A DNA stretch of 64,000 bases from positions 2,976,001-3,040,000 of the forward strand of contig JADWQD010000004.1 in assembly GCA_016110215.1 (NCBI GenBank), written 5' to 3'. This document shows, in pieces, positions 1 to 11,700 of this stretch. How positions within the stretch are numbered: the first letter of the stretch is position 1; each line of letters opens with the position of its first letter. The DNA is from Capronia americana. Lineage: Eukaryota; Ascomycota; Eurotiomycetes; Chaetothyriales; Herpotrichiellaceae. The notes beneath the pieces were generated by a model. That model saw only the letters and a list, made by a program, of their open reading frames with translations, made no database searches and was not told the origin of the DNA. The position numbers and the translations under genes were made by a program.

Positions 1-478
1 ACACGGCAGGGATGATGAGAAAGGAACCATGGCACTGACAGTCACATCGATACCAGGCAGGCACAATCCGAAAGACTCGCACTTGTAGCACAGTTGCTCC
101 TCTGAGAACCACGTCTCTAGAAGGCGGCTGGAGTGAATTCGTCTACAGTACGGATCATAGTCTCGATAGATGTAGGAATTCACTCCAACGTCGAACTACC
201 GACGGCCATACCAGGAGGAGTGCTGCGTACTCTGTACAACGAGGGGAATTGTGTATAGATAGGGTACGGCTACAATACAGAGGCGGCAGGATAGTACCGC
301 AGAAGCGACGAGCATGAGCCCATTGCGGCCCACGGCGGCCCTGCCCTAACGTACTCTCTACGGCGTACTAGACGGCACTCTGTGCAGTCGACCTCGGCTC
401 ATCCACCTCGTCGTGCTTTGATCTCTGGTTCATCTCTCTATCGCTCCTTACCACTGGGATTCTTCTACCGACAACAAA
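1..478. other. Intergenic region upstream of PEX10
   Basis: No supported gene lies here. The stretch holds a long imperfect hairpin (129-187, listed separately), and its last part should be the PEX10 promoter and 5' leader. Short open frames are not coding-like: the one beginning at 382 starts with GTG and overlaps the PEX10 start in another frame. Confidence 0.6.
129..187. repeat. Long hairpin (inverted repeat, 16-17 bp stem)
   Basis: The left arm 130-147 pairs with the right arm 171-186. There are 11 perfect pairs (GGAGTGAATTC with GAATTCACTCC), a 2-nt bulge (GT at 141-142) and five more pairs (CTACA with TGTAG). T129 and A187 can add one pair. The loop is 23 nt. It lies about 290 bp upstream of PEX10 and outside any coding frame I support. 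It could be a transcript hairpin, a terminator-like structure of an upstream gene, or a remnant of a small inverted-repeat element. Confidence 0.75.
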
Positions 479-1639
479 ATGACCAGCGACACTACCTCGA
501 CCACTTCTTCACCTCCTGCCGCTCCGTCCCCGGCGTCATCTCCAATGGAGTACCCCTTCGCGACGTCCCCGGACATCCTCCGCACGCATCAGAAAGACGC
601 ATACATCACCGGCACCATCTCAGCACAGGCCTCCACCATTCTCCGGGCTTTACTGGGTGCCCGAGTTGCGCATAGATACTCAGATGCCACGAATCAGCTC
701 TCCGAGCTGCTTTACCTCTGCATAACGACACTCCTGGGCAACCGAACGCTGGGCGAAGAATACTGCGACGTGATTCAGATCGAGGACGACACCTCGCGGC
801 TCGCAGGCTTGGGGAGAAGAGTCGGGTACATCGCGAGTGTGGTCTTCGCGCCTTGGATCCTGGGGAAGTCGTTACCGGCTCTGAGAAGAAGACTCCGGTC
901 CAAACTCGAGTGGAATATCGAACACGCAAAGCAGCGACGGAAACAGCCGACACGGGCGCTCAGAGTGCAGGAATATATACTCAAACACCTCGACACGCTG
1001 ACCTCGCCTCAGCCTATCTATGCGCTAAGTCTAGCGACATTCTACTTCACAGGCGCGTACTACCACATCTCCAAACGCCTGTTCGGCCTCCGCTACGTTT
1101 TCACCAAGCAGATCAAGCCGGACGAACAACGCGTGGGATATGAGGTCCTCGGTGTGCTGCTTGTGCTGCAGATGGCGGTCCAGTCGGCGCTGCATGTCCG
1201 GGAGACATACCTCGAAGCAACGGTATCCACGACAAGCGGGGGGGAAACGAAGGAAGAAGCATCCACCTCGGCGCTTGTAGGTCCGGGCATTGAGATGCAG
1301 CTGGCGGGACCGCTCGAAACAGGTGCCACTCCTCACCAACTGCTCTCCTCGGTTCCCATACCGCAATTCCTCCCGCCCGGCCTCAGCGCCAATACTTCGA
1401 CCCCCGTCCTCGATTCGCCGCGTTATCATCTCGACGACGACGAAACCATGGCCTGGATCCCCGCCGGTCAGCAGCGTAAATGCACACTCTGCCTGGAACC
1501 ATTCCGAGATCCGAGTGTGACGACGTGTGGACATGTATTCTGCTGGACGTGCGTGCAGGATTGGGTCAAGGAGAAGGCTGAGTGTCCGTTGTGCAGGCAG
1601 AGTGTACTGAGCCAGAAGGTCCTGCCGTTGAGAGGGTAG
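479..1639 (+). CDS. PEX10: Peroxisomal biogenesis factor 10, RING-type E3 ubiquitin ligase
   Basis: This is the RING peroxin of the PEX2-PEX10-PEX12 complex in the peroxisome membrane, which ubiquitinates the receptor PEX5 so that it can be recycled. It is a single exon of 386 residues from an ATG at 479. A Ser/Pro-rich N-terminus is followed by a Pex2/Pex12-type helical domain (about 40-240) with hydrophobic segments, a Ser/Thr-rich linker, and a C3HC4 RING at about 335-374 that carries the pattern CTLC, CGHVFC, CVQDW and CPLC. The RING sits at the extreme C-terminus, as in other PEX10 proteins, and the length is usual for the fungal family. The gene converges on the Ytp1-like gene, with about 235 bp between stops. 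Confidence 0.93.
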   Translation: MTSDTTSTTSSPPAAPSPASSPMEYPFATSPDILRTHQKDAYITGTISAQASTILRALLGARVAHRYSDATNQLSELLYLCITTLLGNRTLGEEYCDVIQIEDDTSRLAGLGRRVGYIASVVFAPWILGKSLPALRRRLRSKLEWNIEHAKQRRKQPTRALRVQEYILKHLDTLTSPQPIYALSLATFYFTGAYYHISKRLFGLRYVFTKQIKPDEQRVGYEVLGVLLVLQMAVQSALHVRETYLEATVSTTSGGETKEEASTSALVGPGIEMQLAGPLETGATPHQLLSSVPIPQFLPPGLSANTSTPVLDSPRYHLDDDETMAWIPAGQQRKCTLCLEPFRDPSVTTCGHVFCWTCVQDWVKEKAECPLCRQSVLSQKVLPLRG

Positions 1640-1875
1640 AGCATAAATTGCCAAACGCCATGGGGGATGGCGATGGCGATGATGGATGATATTAGATGAT
1701 ACCCACCCCGGAAACTCCGGTCATAATGTTCTACCGTGGCGCCTTTTATGTTCCATCACATGCAAGACCAGTATGCATTCGTATTCATGTGTTCCTTTCT
1801 GCAAGCCCACTTTCACGCGGGCATCCAACAGTCCACAAAGTGGCCAATCCCCCGGCATAAGCGGTCTGGAGGCTC

Positions 1876-3539
1876 CTACGCGAGCGCCACACCCCCTTCT
1901 TTTTTTCCAACGCGAGGTGATACCACCTCGTCCTCCCCCTCATCGCTGATCAAACCTTCCAGCTCGAACTCCTCCGCGTCGCGGACCTGCTGGCTCGCTG
2001 TGCCGCGATGTTTGGGTAACCTCGCACTCCCGTTCGCGGTCCCGTTGACCCCTCCATTGGGGAGACCCGACGTTTTATATCCATGGTCATTTGCGCCGCT
2101 CGGGCCCGCGACGCTGAGGAGACTGCTGCCCCGGCTGCTGCTGCCACCGCCGCTGTGTGCGCCTCTACCGCTCGCGGAACGAACCCCGTTGCTCTCGTCG
2201 TCGGGCCAGGCGTGGCTGGCGTAGACGTACAGTAGGATGTTGACGAAGAGGTAGAGCAGGAAGGCCACGCTGTAGAGGATGAGGATATAGCTTACGTGGG
2301 TGACGTCGGCGTCGGAGAGGAGCTGCATTTGTTCCTCGGTGGCGCCCATGAAGAGAAAGCCCGAGGCGTAGAGAAGCTGGAAGGGCGTGGTTGGTTAGTC
2401 ATTGCTGTTGCGAGAGAGCAGCAGTTAGCAAAGGGGGGAGGACTTACAAACGGAGGCAAATGCTGCCAGCTGTTGACCTCGCCTGTGCCGCGACTGTCCT
2501 TGAGCAGGAAGCTGATCTCGATGATGCGCGCCGCCCCCGCCGCCATCAAGGTATACCCGAAGACGGCGTGGACCATGGTGCTTAGAGGTAGGTCCTGCGG
2601 ATGAGCGCTCATGGCCCACCCCGTCATGAGGATTACCAGGCCGGGGAGGATGTTCCGCTTGGGGCGGCCGTTCCTGCTCCGGGACAGCCACACGCCCAGA
2701 AGGCCTGCGCACCACCAGACGATCCCCATGCTCGTGTGCTGCAGGTCGTTCTTGACCCAGGGGTGGCCCCAGCGGTGTTCGGTAAAGGTGTTGACACAGC
2801 CCCACGCTGCAATGACACAGCTGTCGAAGAACTCCTGGCTTCGGCCTGTGGTGCGCAGCCACGCCTGCCCGACGAGCAGCAGCAGCGTCATGATGATGCC
2901 GTAGGCGATGAACGCGCTGCCCATGATGAAGTGCGCGAGACACTGGCCCAGGTGGTCGTTGCGGCAGTATCCCATGGCGACGATCCCGCCGAAGAGCATC
3001 TGGGTCCACGCGACGATGGGCATTGTCTTGCCCAACCAGCTGTGGATGATGACCACTCCTCGCCGGCCTCCTCGCCCGGCCTTCCCGCCAAACACTCGAC
3101 CGATCCACCCTTTCTTCTCCTCGAGGTGAAGTTTCAGACCTACTCCGAGACCGACCTGCACAACGAGCATGAGAACTAGACTGTTGGCAAAACTTGCGTG
3201 GATGTTCGGGTGTCGAAACTGTCGCCCTTTATGCATATGGCCTAGGAAGTATGCCACCGTCGCGATCACCGTGCCGACTATTTGCAGGGGAACGTGCCAC
3301 CGACTCTTAACTATGCCGAGAACCATGCCGTAGGGGAAGATCATGCCGAAGGACACGATCATGAGCAGAATGTGTATCCATAGCCGCGAGTCTAGCGGAT
3401 CCGGTGAGACGGCTTCGCCCTCGGGAATTTTATCTGTGTGCCCGCCGTGTGCTGAGACCGGCGTGCTGAGAAGAAGAGGGCTGGTGTACAGGAGGAGGGT
3501 CGCTTTTCGACCGAGTCGTAGGGGGCGTGGTAAGTCCAT
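1876..3539 (-). CDS. Ytp1-like integral membrane protein (DUF2427/Ytp1 family)
   Basis: The protein has 530 residues in two exons: 3539-2448 and 2376-1876, with a 71-nt intron (donor GTAAGT) that keeps phase 0. An open frame extends upstream to 3791 but begins at a non-ATG codon. I chose the ATG at 3539 because it opens directly onto a signal peptide (basic start, hydrophobic core, cleavage near VSA/HG). A luminal His-rich start (HGGHTDK) and about ten membrane segments follow, with conserved histidines such as GHMHKGRQFRHPN and TEHRWGHPW. The N-terminal half matches the fungal DUF2427 region and the C-terminal half the Ytp1 domain, which resembles cytochrome b561-type bundles. The C-terminal tail is Ser/Gly-rich. 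The family was named from yeast YTP1 and its biochemical role is unknown, so electron transfer or haem binding would be inference from the histidines only. Confidence 0.85.
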
Positions 3540-4393
3540 CGCGGCGACGGCGTCGCAACGGAGGCAGGATCGGCGAGATTGACGTAGATTTGGGATAGGC
3601 AAGCGTTGCCAGCTATCGGCAGATACACATGATAGTATATGATTCTGGATAGAGGACAGGGGAAGGTGGTCTGACAGATTCAGTTGAGTTGTAATAAGTG
3701 ACGATGCACTGGATCTACTCTCGCTCTCGGATACTTGCAACTCGCATCCCACCGAGACTCCCGGTCGATCCTTTTCCGGAGCCCCAATCACGTGTGCGAG
3801 GAACGTGTAATTACACCCAGCGATGAACAGAGAGAAATTTGAGGCGAAAGTGAGGTGTGCACAACGTTTATACTAGATCGATGCTACCAAGTCATATCTA
3901 GGCCATAAATTCATCACGCGGGGCTGGCCATGACTTGTGTCTCCGGCTAGCGATTCGTCTGTCACATACCTACCATTGCACGATCCTGCTTCTTGACCAG
4001 GAAGTGGTTTATTTCTCACTTGTTCTTGGACCTTCCACCTTCCACGGCATGTGCGGTGCAGGAATGCGTGCTGCAAATCTCTTCCATCTTCTGCCAGGCT
4101 GTATTGTGGGTGCTGCCCCCTCTGGGAGTTGTTCACATCCCTTTCACCAAGGTGACCACTCTCGACTCATTATTTTCTGGTGCTGCATTGATGGAACTCC
4201 CCTATAGGATGAGATGTCCGAGACAATACGGCCCTTTTTTGATCTGGTGCCAGTTTCTCCACACAGATTCATACTCCCAATCTCCGGGTTGATTATCAGC
4301 ATATGCCCCGGCAATGCCACAAGCACACCCACCACCTGCAGGCCAAATATCATAAAACCATCGCTACGTTTTGAGCGAACTGCCCATTATCGC
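3540..4393. other. Intergenic region, no gene seen
   Basis: This lies between the start of the Ytp1-like gene and the stop of the Ysc84-type gene, both on the minus strand. It should hold the promoter of the first and the 3' UTR of the second. Short frames on either strand lack codon bias and recognisable motifs. Confidence 0.6.
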
Positions 4394-6152
4394 TCACTGA
4401 AAAGATCCCGGTATATCGTTCGGCTTGCCCTTGTCCTCGTCGCTCGGCGTCACTGGTACGGAATGAAAGGTGGAATCGTTGGCTTCGTGAGTTGATATGG
4501 GCGTAAGGACGTGCCCTCCTTCGTGTTTCTGTTCGGCATCTCCATTCAAGTCGATTTTATCGAAACCATCGACAGGAGGCTGTGTGTCTGAGGTAGGCGA
4601 TGCCACTCGCCCAGGGTTTCGTGGTGGCAATGCTGGTGGAACCCGTCTGGGAACTTCAACCACCTTCGCGCGTGCCATGACCGGCACCGCTGTGGACACC
4701 TCAACATCTGAATCCACATCCGAGAGGGATTCGTCTCGTTCATTGTGTGGCTCATCTACAAGTTGGCTGTGTTTCTTCGGATGAGAATCGTCAAGACCAC
4801 GGAACGAGTCTCTGTGAGGGCTGTTCTCTTGACTCTTCGTTTCGTCGTCGTCCGTCTGGGTACCTCGGGTAACACTGGCCAGACTGTGTGTACTATCTCT
4901 CCACGTCCGGCTCCTGATCGAACCGTCAACACTCCTTCGTGAAAAGTGCGTATAGACTGGGCTAGTAGGGGATGGTCTGAATTCGAATGTTTCAGCAGCT
5001 GGTCTTTGGTGCGTGCCTGCTTCTCTGATGTTTAGGCCTTCGGCTTCAAGCGCTTTTACGCCGTACGGGTCCGGGTCATCCTCTGCCGGTATCCCAAAGG
5101 TAGGCCCGCCTGTCTCTAATTAGTCTACAGTCTGAGAGATCTCTCACACACTGACCTGGCTGGATGATCTCCATGTCACTTGGAGCTGGCGCGTCGGGCA
5201 GTAAGCTGTCGTCCACGTCATCGCCCTGAGCAGCTCTCAGGGTGTCTAAGAGAACTTGGTACTGCTCGACCGGGGGATGTCGAAGCTTCCCATTGAGGAT
5301 GTCAGTCACGCTGATCTGCTCCCCGTAGAATCTCGCATTCTCGTCAGTCCTTTCAATCACCAAATTTCCCTCCAACGCAACGCCCGCGTAGAGGCCTCGA
5401 CTCTTCACATATGACCATATAGGAGCTTGACGTTTTGTTAATTCCGTGTCGAGGGCGCCACCGATACCCACTGGGCCAGCCGCCACCGCGACCTCAGTTC
5501 CCAAGGTAGTTCTCCACTTGGTGAAAGCCCCTAGTGCTTCGTATGTATTGATGACCAGGACAGTGTCATAGATGTCAACTCCTGCGAGGAAACCGAACGA
5601 TATATTCTGGGTCTGGATGCCACTAGGAGGGCTCCATTCCCGAGTCTCAGGATTTCTTCCGATAAGGACACCGGCACCGCCAGAGCCGCCAAATAGCCAG
5701 CCTGTCCGCATTGTGGTGAATATGGCCAAGCCGACCGCGTTTTTGATAACGCTCGCGGGGATCTTCTTCATTACCCTTTGCTTGCCTTGCGGAACGCCAA
5801 CTGCTGTCGCATTCCGGGTCTCCACTTTCTTGAGCTCTTTCTCCTCTATCTGCTCGTAGAAGCCATCTTTACAGAAGCCGCGCAGGATTCGAGCCGCCTT
5901 TTCAGACTCCTTGTCCATTGTCGTGGGCCAAAATGCCTCTGAGCCGACCTTGTTCGATAGGCGGTTGACCGGGGCTCCCAGCTTGTCAACTACTTTATAG
6001 GCTTTGTTGAAGCCTGGCAGGAGCGCCTTGTTGTAGACAGTACTGGAGCCGCTTTTAGTCTTGTCCCATAATGTCGAGGTGCCCGAGGATGTCCTGGCGG
6101 AAGTAGTTGTCGTCGTGGTTTGCAACGCCGGCCCCTCCGTCGGTTGCGCCAT
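4394..6152 (-). CDS. Ysc84/SH3YL1-type actin- and lipid-binding domain protein
   Basis: There are two exons: 6152-5156 and 5109-4394. The 46-nt intron (donor GTCAGT, acceptor ACAG) keeps the frame, giving 570 residues. A Ser/Thr-rich start is followed by a complete Ysc84 (DUF500) domain at roughly 75-260, seen in features such as LFGGSGGAGVLIGR and GFLAGVDIYDTVLVINTYEAL. The tail of about 240 residues is acidic and Pro/Ser-rich, with a PPALPPRNPG stretch that could be an SH3 ligand. Ysc84 domains bind phosphoinositides and actin at endocytic sites. Oddity: the frame stays open upstream to about 6350, with a coding-looking LLPTWLRPALTRSKT, but contains no ATG. I therefore give the first in-frame ATG. 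A short upstream exon may exist, although I found no convincing YAG acceptor for it. The gene is divergent from the enoyl-CoA hydratase/isomerase gene. Confidence 0.82.
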
Positions 6153-6808
6153 GTTGGACGCCGGGTCAGATTCCAGGAGGTCACTCGGGAGGGAAATGTG
6201 GCTGTTCGCTGGAACCGGGGCCGCCTTCAATGAGTCTGGGTGAGAGGGGTCGACAGTCTTGCTTCTTGTAAGCGCAGGCCGCAGCCACGTTGGCAACAGA
6301 TTGTGGTCGCTCGGCCGCAAAGGACTTGGGCTCTCGAAAGAGGAAGTATTTTAGGCAGGCTGAGCAGCCAGTAACCCGGTTGCAGCCGGAGGGACAAGAG
6401 CTGGAGACACGCGTTGGAGATCTATGGGCACCCAACGTCATTGGCCTTAGGCGGCGAGAGGCACCCAAGAGGCATATCTTAGTCAGGACGTCGGGGCCTC
6501 TGCTGAGTCAACTCGGACTCACCTCACACACACCTCACCAGCAACACCGGAGCCTGGGCCTCGCTGTGATCCGCAGGAGACGCAATGTTGTACTGCCAAG
6601 TAGAGGTACCGGCATGTGCACCTCGGCTGTCTGGACTGGAGATAATCAGTCGTCGACTAATCACATGTGCTGGGTCATGGTTTCAATGAAACACATCCCA
6701 GGTCGATCTCTACGGGCTGTCTATCTTCAGACTTCAACTTCTACAGGACCCTCGCAGGGGACATTCATCTAGCAAGCAAATATCGACCGGCGAAACCTGG
6801 AAAGAAGG
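6153..6808. other. Divergent intergenic region (shared promoter)
   Basis: This region separates the Ysc84-type gene (-) from the enoyl-CoA hydratase/isomerase gene (+). About 200 bp next to 6152 remain open in the Ysc84 frame and may be coding or leader sequence. No other gene is visible. Confidence 0.55.
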
Positions 6809-7712
6809 ATGCCGCCCATTCCACCTCTGTTCGTGCTCCCAGTCCCGCCGACCTTGAGCCCCAGCTCGTCTGCTCAAGGCGGACAAGGAAGCTTCGTATG
6901 CACCCAGCCTGCTCCGCAGGTCTATCTTCTCTCATTCTCTTGCCCCCCCGACAATCGCCTTGTCCCAGCGTTCAATCAGACATTTCTGCTGGCTTTGGAC
7001 ATTATCGAGCACCGACTTCCACGTGGTGTGGTCATCACGACTTCATCCATCAGCAAGTTCTACTCCAATGGCCTAGACTTCGAAAATGCCATCAAAGATC
7101 CAACCTTCTTCCCAAACAGCCTCTACCCGCTATGGCGGCGTCTCATAACTGTGAGTATCGATAACTTATCGTTGCCGGGTGATACGAAATACTCACAGAG
7201 CCCCCTAGTATCCGATGCCGACGATCGCCCTGATGAATGGCCATGCGTTTGCGGGAGGCCTCATGACTGCGATGATGCATGACTACCGCATCATGAATCC
7301 TCACAAGGGCTTCGTATGCCTGAACGAGCTTGATTTCGGGGCAGCTCTTCAACCGGCCATGGCAACCGTGTTCCGAGTCAAACTTAGCATGACGACATTT
7401 CGTAATATGGTCCTTGAGAGCAAGAGGTTCCCAGCTTTGGACGCTTTGAAAGAAGGCATCATTGACGGCGTTGGAGGGGTCGATGAAACGCTCAAGTTCA
7501 TTGCGGAGATGAAATTGACCCAGAAGGCTCAGGGTAGATCGTACGGACAGATCAAGGAAGAGTTATACCGCGAGGTTGTCAAGGATTTGGACGAAGCTGC
7601 TGAGACTCGCGGGAAACTGGCTGCTAGGGATCTGGACAGGAGTCGTCGCGACTCAGAGGCGAGAAAGAGGGTGGACGACTACCAGGCGGTCGTCCAGCGG
7701 GCAAAGCTATAA
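6809..7712 (+). CDS. Enoyl-CoA hydratase/isomerase family protein with a peroxisomal AKL tail
   Basis: The protein has 281 residues in two exons, 6809-7150 and 7209-7712. The 58-nt intron (donor GTGAGT, acceptor CTAG) keeps phase 0 and joins RLIT to YPMPTIALMNG. The crotonase fold is recognised from the second exon: PMPTIALMNGHAFAGG forms the oxyanion-hole region, followed by DYRIM and a typical acidic, Lys-rich C-terminal helix. It resembles delta3,delta2-enoyl-CoA isomerases (ECI type) more than bacterial hydratases. The first exon has the expected VYLLSFSCPPDNRL start and VVITTSSISKFYSNGLDF. The C-terminus is AKL, a variant type 1 peroxisomal targeting signal, so beta-oxidation of unsaturated fatty acids in peroxisomes is likely. 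The exact reaction (isomerase or hydratase) cannot be settled here. Confidence 0.87.
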
Positions 7713-8767
7713 TGGTCGTTGGACCTGGTTATGACCTGAGTGAAACTTGGCTTCGTCCTCACCGCGGGAAGTCTCCGCTCTCTTACTGCCGCCCTACCTG
7801 GCGAACAATGGCAGCAAAGATTATGCCATCATATCATGGGCTTGATTTGCGGGATATGTTTCCTGGGACATTGCCTGGACAGTAATCGGCCGATAAGCGG
7901 ACTTCGGGCTCACGGAGGTCTCACGTACTTGTGCGGGTGCCTTCGATCTCAGGCGGCAGTGAGACGAACCGTGCTGGTTGGGTCCAGTGCGGTACGCGAA
8001 TACGTAGGGCCCTGGTTACTGACAGCATGTCTCGATTTAGAGTGTCGTAACCACGTATTCCGGCGAAGGGGCACCACGCCATGGATATAGTCGTATTCGA
8101 ACCAAGCGCACAAATTAATTAAACGTGGGGTGAAAGCTCGCCTAAATTTTGGCAGACTTTGAACCCACACATGAGTCTTCCTGGGCCGCTTCTTCTTTCA
8201 ACCACTGGGAATTGCATGGCCAACAACAAGCGGGCATAAGGATCATTTTGTGAACGGGTTATGCAGGTGGGACGGCCATCGGCAGCCGGGAAGAGTAAAG
8301 GTCGCGAGCAGAGAAGACAAAATACGACAGACGACCCCACCAGGGCGCCAATCACTGGCTCTAGGCGGTCTACGCGAGGCCACGGGTACGCCCATGTCGG
8401 GGTGTCACCATCCCCGTGCGATCCCAAAGTCCGATGGCAACGCATCTCATAGTCACCACTTTCCACTATTCAATCCTTTTTGTCCTTTCTCGGGCCCGAG
8501 ATTCTCTATTGCTGCCTGGTGGCCCGTGTACATACATACCTTCATTGACGTATCGATCGTCCAGTCTCTACTGCTGCATCCTTTCGTCTATTGTTTTCCG
8601 CACCCAAAGTACACTCCCTCAGACGCGATATTTCGAGATCGCGCTCCATCACATCACTCCACACGTTATCTTACGACGGTATCGTTCAGACTATTAGCTC
8701 GACCATGCGGCGCTGAGTTATTGCTTGGACCTCTACCATACTTACGCTGGTCTGAGCAGCTATCATC
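7713..8767. other. Intergenic region, promoter side of the ABC transporter
   Basis: About 1.05 kb without a supported gene. The last 300 bp are pyrimidine-rich on the plus strand, as is common in fungal promoters and leaders. Short frames on both strands show no family features. Confidence 0.6.
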
Positions 8768-11700
8768 ATGAATCCCGCTGGCCAGGGCGACTTGCCCGCC
8801 GCTGCGACCGCCATTGAACAGAATCTGGAGGAGAAGGAGAGAACACAATTGGGAATTGTCACGGAGCAGCAAAAGCATACAGAGCCGTTATCAGAGAAAC
8901 CGCCCGCCACCCCTGTCTCTCCAAATCCAAAGTCGCCGACTTCTGCAGTATCGCCTACCTCGCCCGTCTCGCAGTCTTCCGATTCAGACACTCGCCCCGA
9001 CCTTAACAAGTATGATTCAAAGATTGTCCAAGTGCGGGATGTACCAGAAGGCGATGCCGCACTGGCTCACCTGCCTGACCACGAGAAGACTGTCATAAAG
9101 AAGCAATTGGATGTTCCGGACGTCAAGGTCACATACTGGACGTTGTATCGCTATGCGACGAGGTGGGACAAAATCTTCATTGCAATAGCCTGCGTCACGG
9201 CTATCGGAGCAGGAGCTGTCCTTCCCTTGATGACCGTGGTATTTGGCAATCTTTCGGGCAACTTCAGTGGCTTCGCTCAAGGACAACAAGACATTTTACG
9301 GAGCTTCAATTCCACCCTGAACCGATACGTGCTTTACTTTGTCTATCTGGCCATCGGAGAGTTCTTCTTGGTATACATTTCGACCGTTCTCTTCATTTAC
9401 ACCGGCGAGCACATCACCTCGAAAGTTCGGGAGCAATATCTCTTCGCAGTGTTGAGACAAAACATCGCTTTCTTTGACGTAAGTGTTCTAAACCCTTCAC
9501 TTAGATGGGCTAACTCTGTATATAGCACGTCGGTGCAGGTGAAGTCACGACCCGCATCACCGCGGATACGAACATCATTCAGGAGGCTATCAGCGAGAAG
9601 GTGGGACTGACGCTGACCGGCGTGGCCGCCTTCTTCTCGGCGTTCATTATCGGTTTCGTCAGGTTTTGGAAACTCACACTAATATGTTTCTCGACTGTCG
9701 TGGCCATTGTCTTTGTCATGGGCTCCGGGGGTCGAAAAATGGCTGGATGGAACAAGAAATCGCTGGCCGCATATGCCGTCGGCGGCTCCGTGGCAGAAGA
9801 AGTCCTGGCTTCTATCCGCAACGCTGTCGCGTTCGGCACACAAGACAAGCTTGCGAGACAATACAACGTCCATCTCCTTGAGGCTCGTCGCTGGGGTATT
9901 CGTAGCAAGGGTGCGCTTGCCTGTATGATTGGGGCTCTGCTTTGTCTCCTCTTCTTGAACTATGGCCTGGCCTTTTGGATGGGATCTCGATTCTACGTCG
10001 GCCATGAGACGGACCTGGCGCATATCTTGACCATCATTCTGGCCGTTATGATTGGCGCCTTCTCGTTTGGCAATGTTGGTCCGCATATGCAACACTTTGC
10101 GGCTGGTGTGGGTGCTGCATCCAAGATCTACTCAATCATCGACCGATCGTCGCCGGTCGACCCTTTGTCCGAAAAAGGCGAGAGATTGGATCAAGTCGAG
10201 GGCACGCTTGAACTGCGAAACATCAAACATATCTATCCTTCTCGTCCCGAGGTTGTGGTTATGGAGGACGTCAGCTTGGTAATTCCCGCAGGCAAGACCA
10301 CTGCTCTTGTGGGCGCCTCCGGATCAGGGAAGTCCACGATTGTTGGCTTGGTTGAGCGGTTCTACGACCCCGTGGACGGCACAGTGCTCCTCGACGGGCA
10401 CGACATCAGCACACTCAACCTCCACTGGCTGCGACAACAGATCGCCCTAGTCCAGCAGGAACCCATCCTTTTCAGTCAGACCATCCGAGAGAACATCAAG
10501 AACGGCCTAGTCGGTTCCAAGTACGAAAACGAGACTGAGCAACAGCAAACCGAACGTATAATCGAAGCGGCGAAGAAATCCAACGCTCACGATTTCATTA
10601 CATCTCTTCCTGATGGCTATGAGACCCATGTTGGTGAGCGTGGTTTCTTGCTGTCCGGCGGTCAAAAACAACGTGTTGCAATTGCCCGCGCTATAGTGTC
10701 TGATCCAAAGATCCTTCTACTGGACGAAGCTACATCCGCGCTTGATACAAAGTCCGAAGGCGTGGTGCAACATGCTTTGGAGGCGGCTTCCGTTGGCAGA
10801 ACCACGATTGTCATCGCTCATCGGCTCTCCACAATCAAAACAGCAGACAACATCGTGGTAATGCAGCAAGGACGGATAGTCGAACAAGGTACCCATGACG
10901 AACTCCTTGAGCGCAGACAGGCCTATTTCAATCTAGTCTCTGCTCAACGGATTGGGGACAAGGATGACGAAGAATCCGAACAATCTACAGAGGCCAGCGA
11001 ACCCGAACTGACTCGGATCCAATCAACAAAATCCGGTGGCAGTGCCGCCATGGTGGACCCTGACGACGAGAAGCTGGCACTTGGCAGAACTAGAAGTGGA
11101 AAATCCATCTCATCCAATGTCCTTGCCGACAAGAAGCCACAAAAGGAGGCCAAGTACTCTCTCTGGACCATCATCAAGTTCATCGCAGGCTTCAACGCTA
11201 ATGAATGGTGGATTCTGTGCGTCGGCTTCGTCTTCACTGCAATCTCGGGTGCCGCACAGCCCGTTCAAGGCGTCTTCTTCGCGAAATGCATCATCGCACT
11301 GTCACGACCGCCTGACCTGTTCCGACACCAGATCCGCCACGATATCAACTTTTGGTCGCTGATGTATCTGATGCTGGCATTCGTCACCCTAATTGCAATG
11401 TGTATTCAGGGCATTGCGTTTGCCTACTGCAGTGAGCGATTGATCCAAAGAGCCAGAGATGGTGCATTCAGACGTTTTTTGAGACAAGACATCTCTTTCT
11501 TTGACGAGGATGAGAACTCGACAGGCGCTCTGACATCTTTTCTGTCGACCGAGACTACGCATCTGGCTTCGATATCGGGGGCGACGCTCGGGACGCTGAT
11601 CAGTAAGTTCCATTGATTTGTTGATAGTGGCATGCGCTAACGGACACGCACAGGCTGCTCGTCCACCCTGATTATTGCGATCGTGGTGGCACTCGCCATC

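Noticed and set aside
3540..3791. Longer N-terminus of the Ytp1-like protein
   Set aside because: It would hide the signal peptide behind a non-ATG-initiated, low-complexity stretch. The ATG at 3539 fits better.
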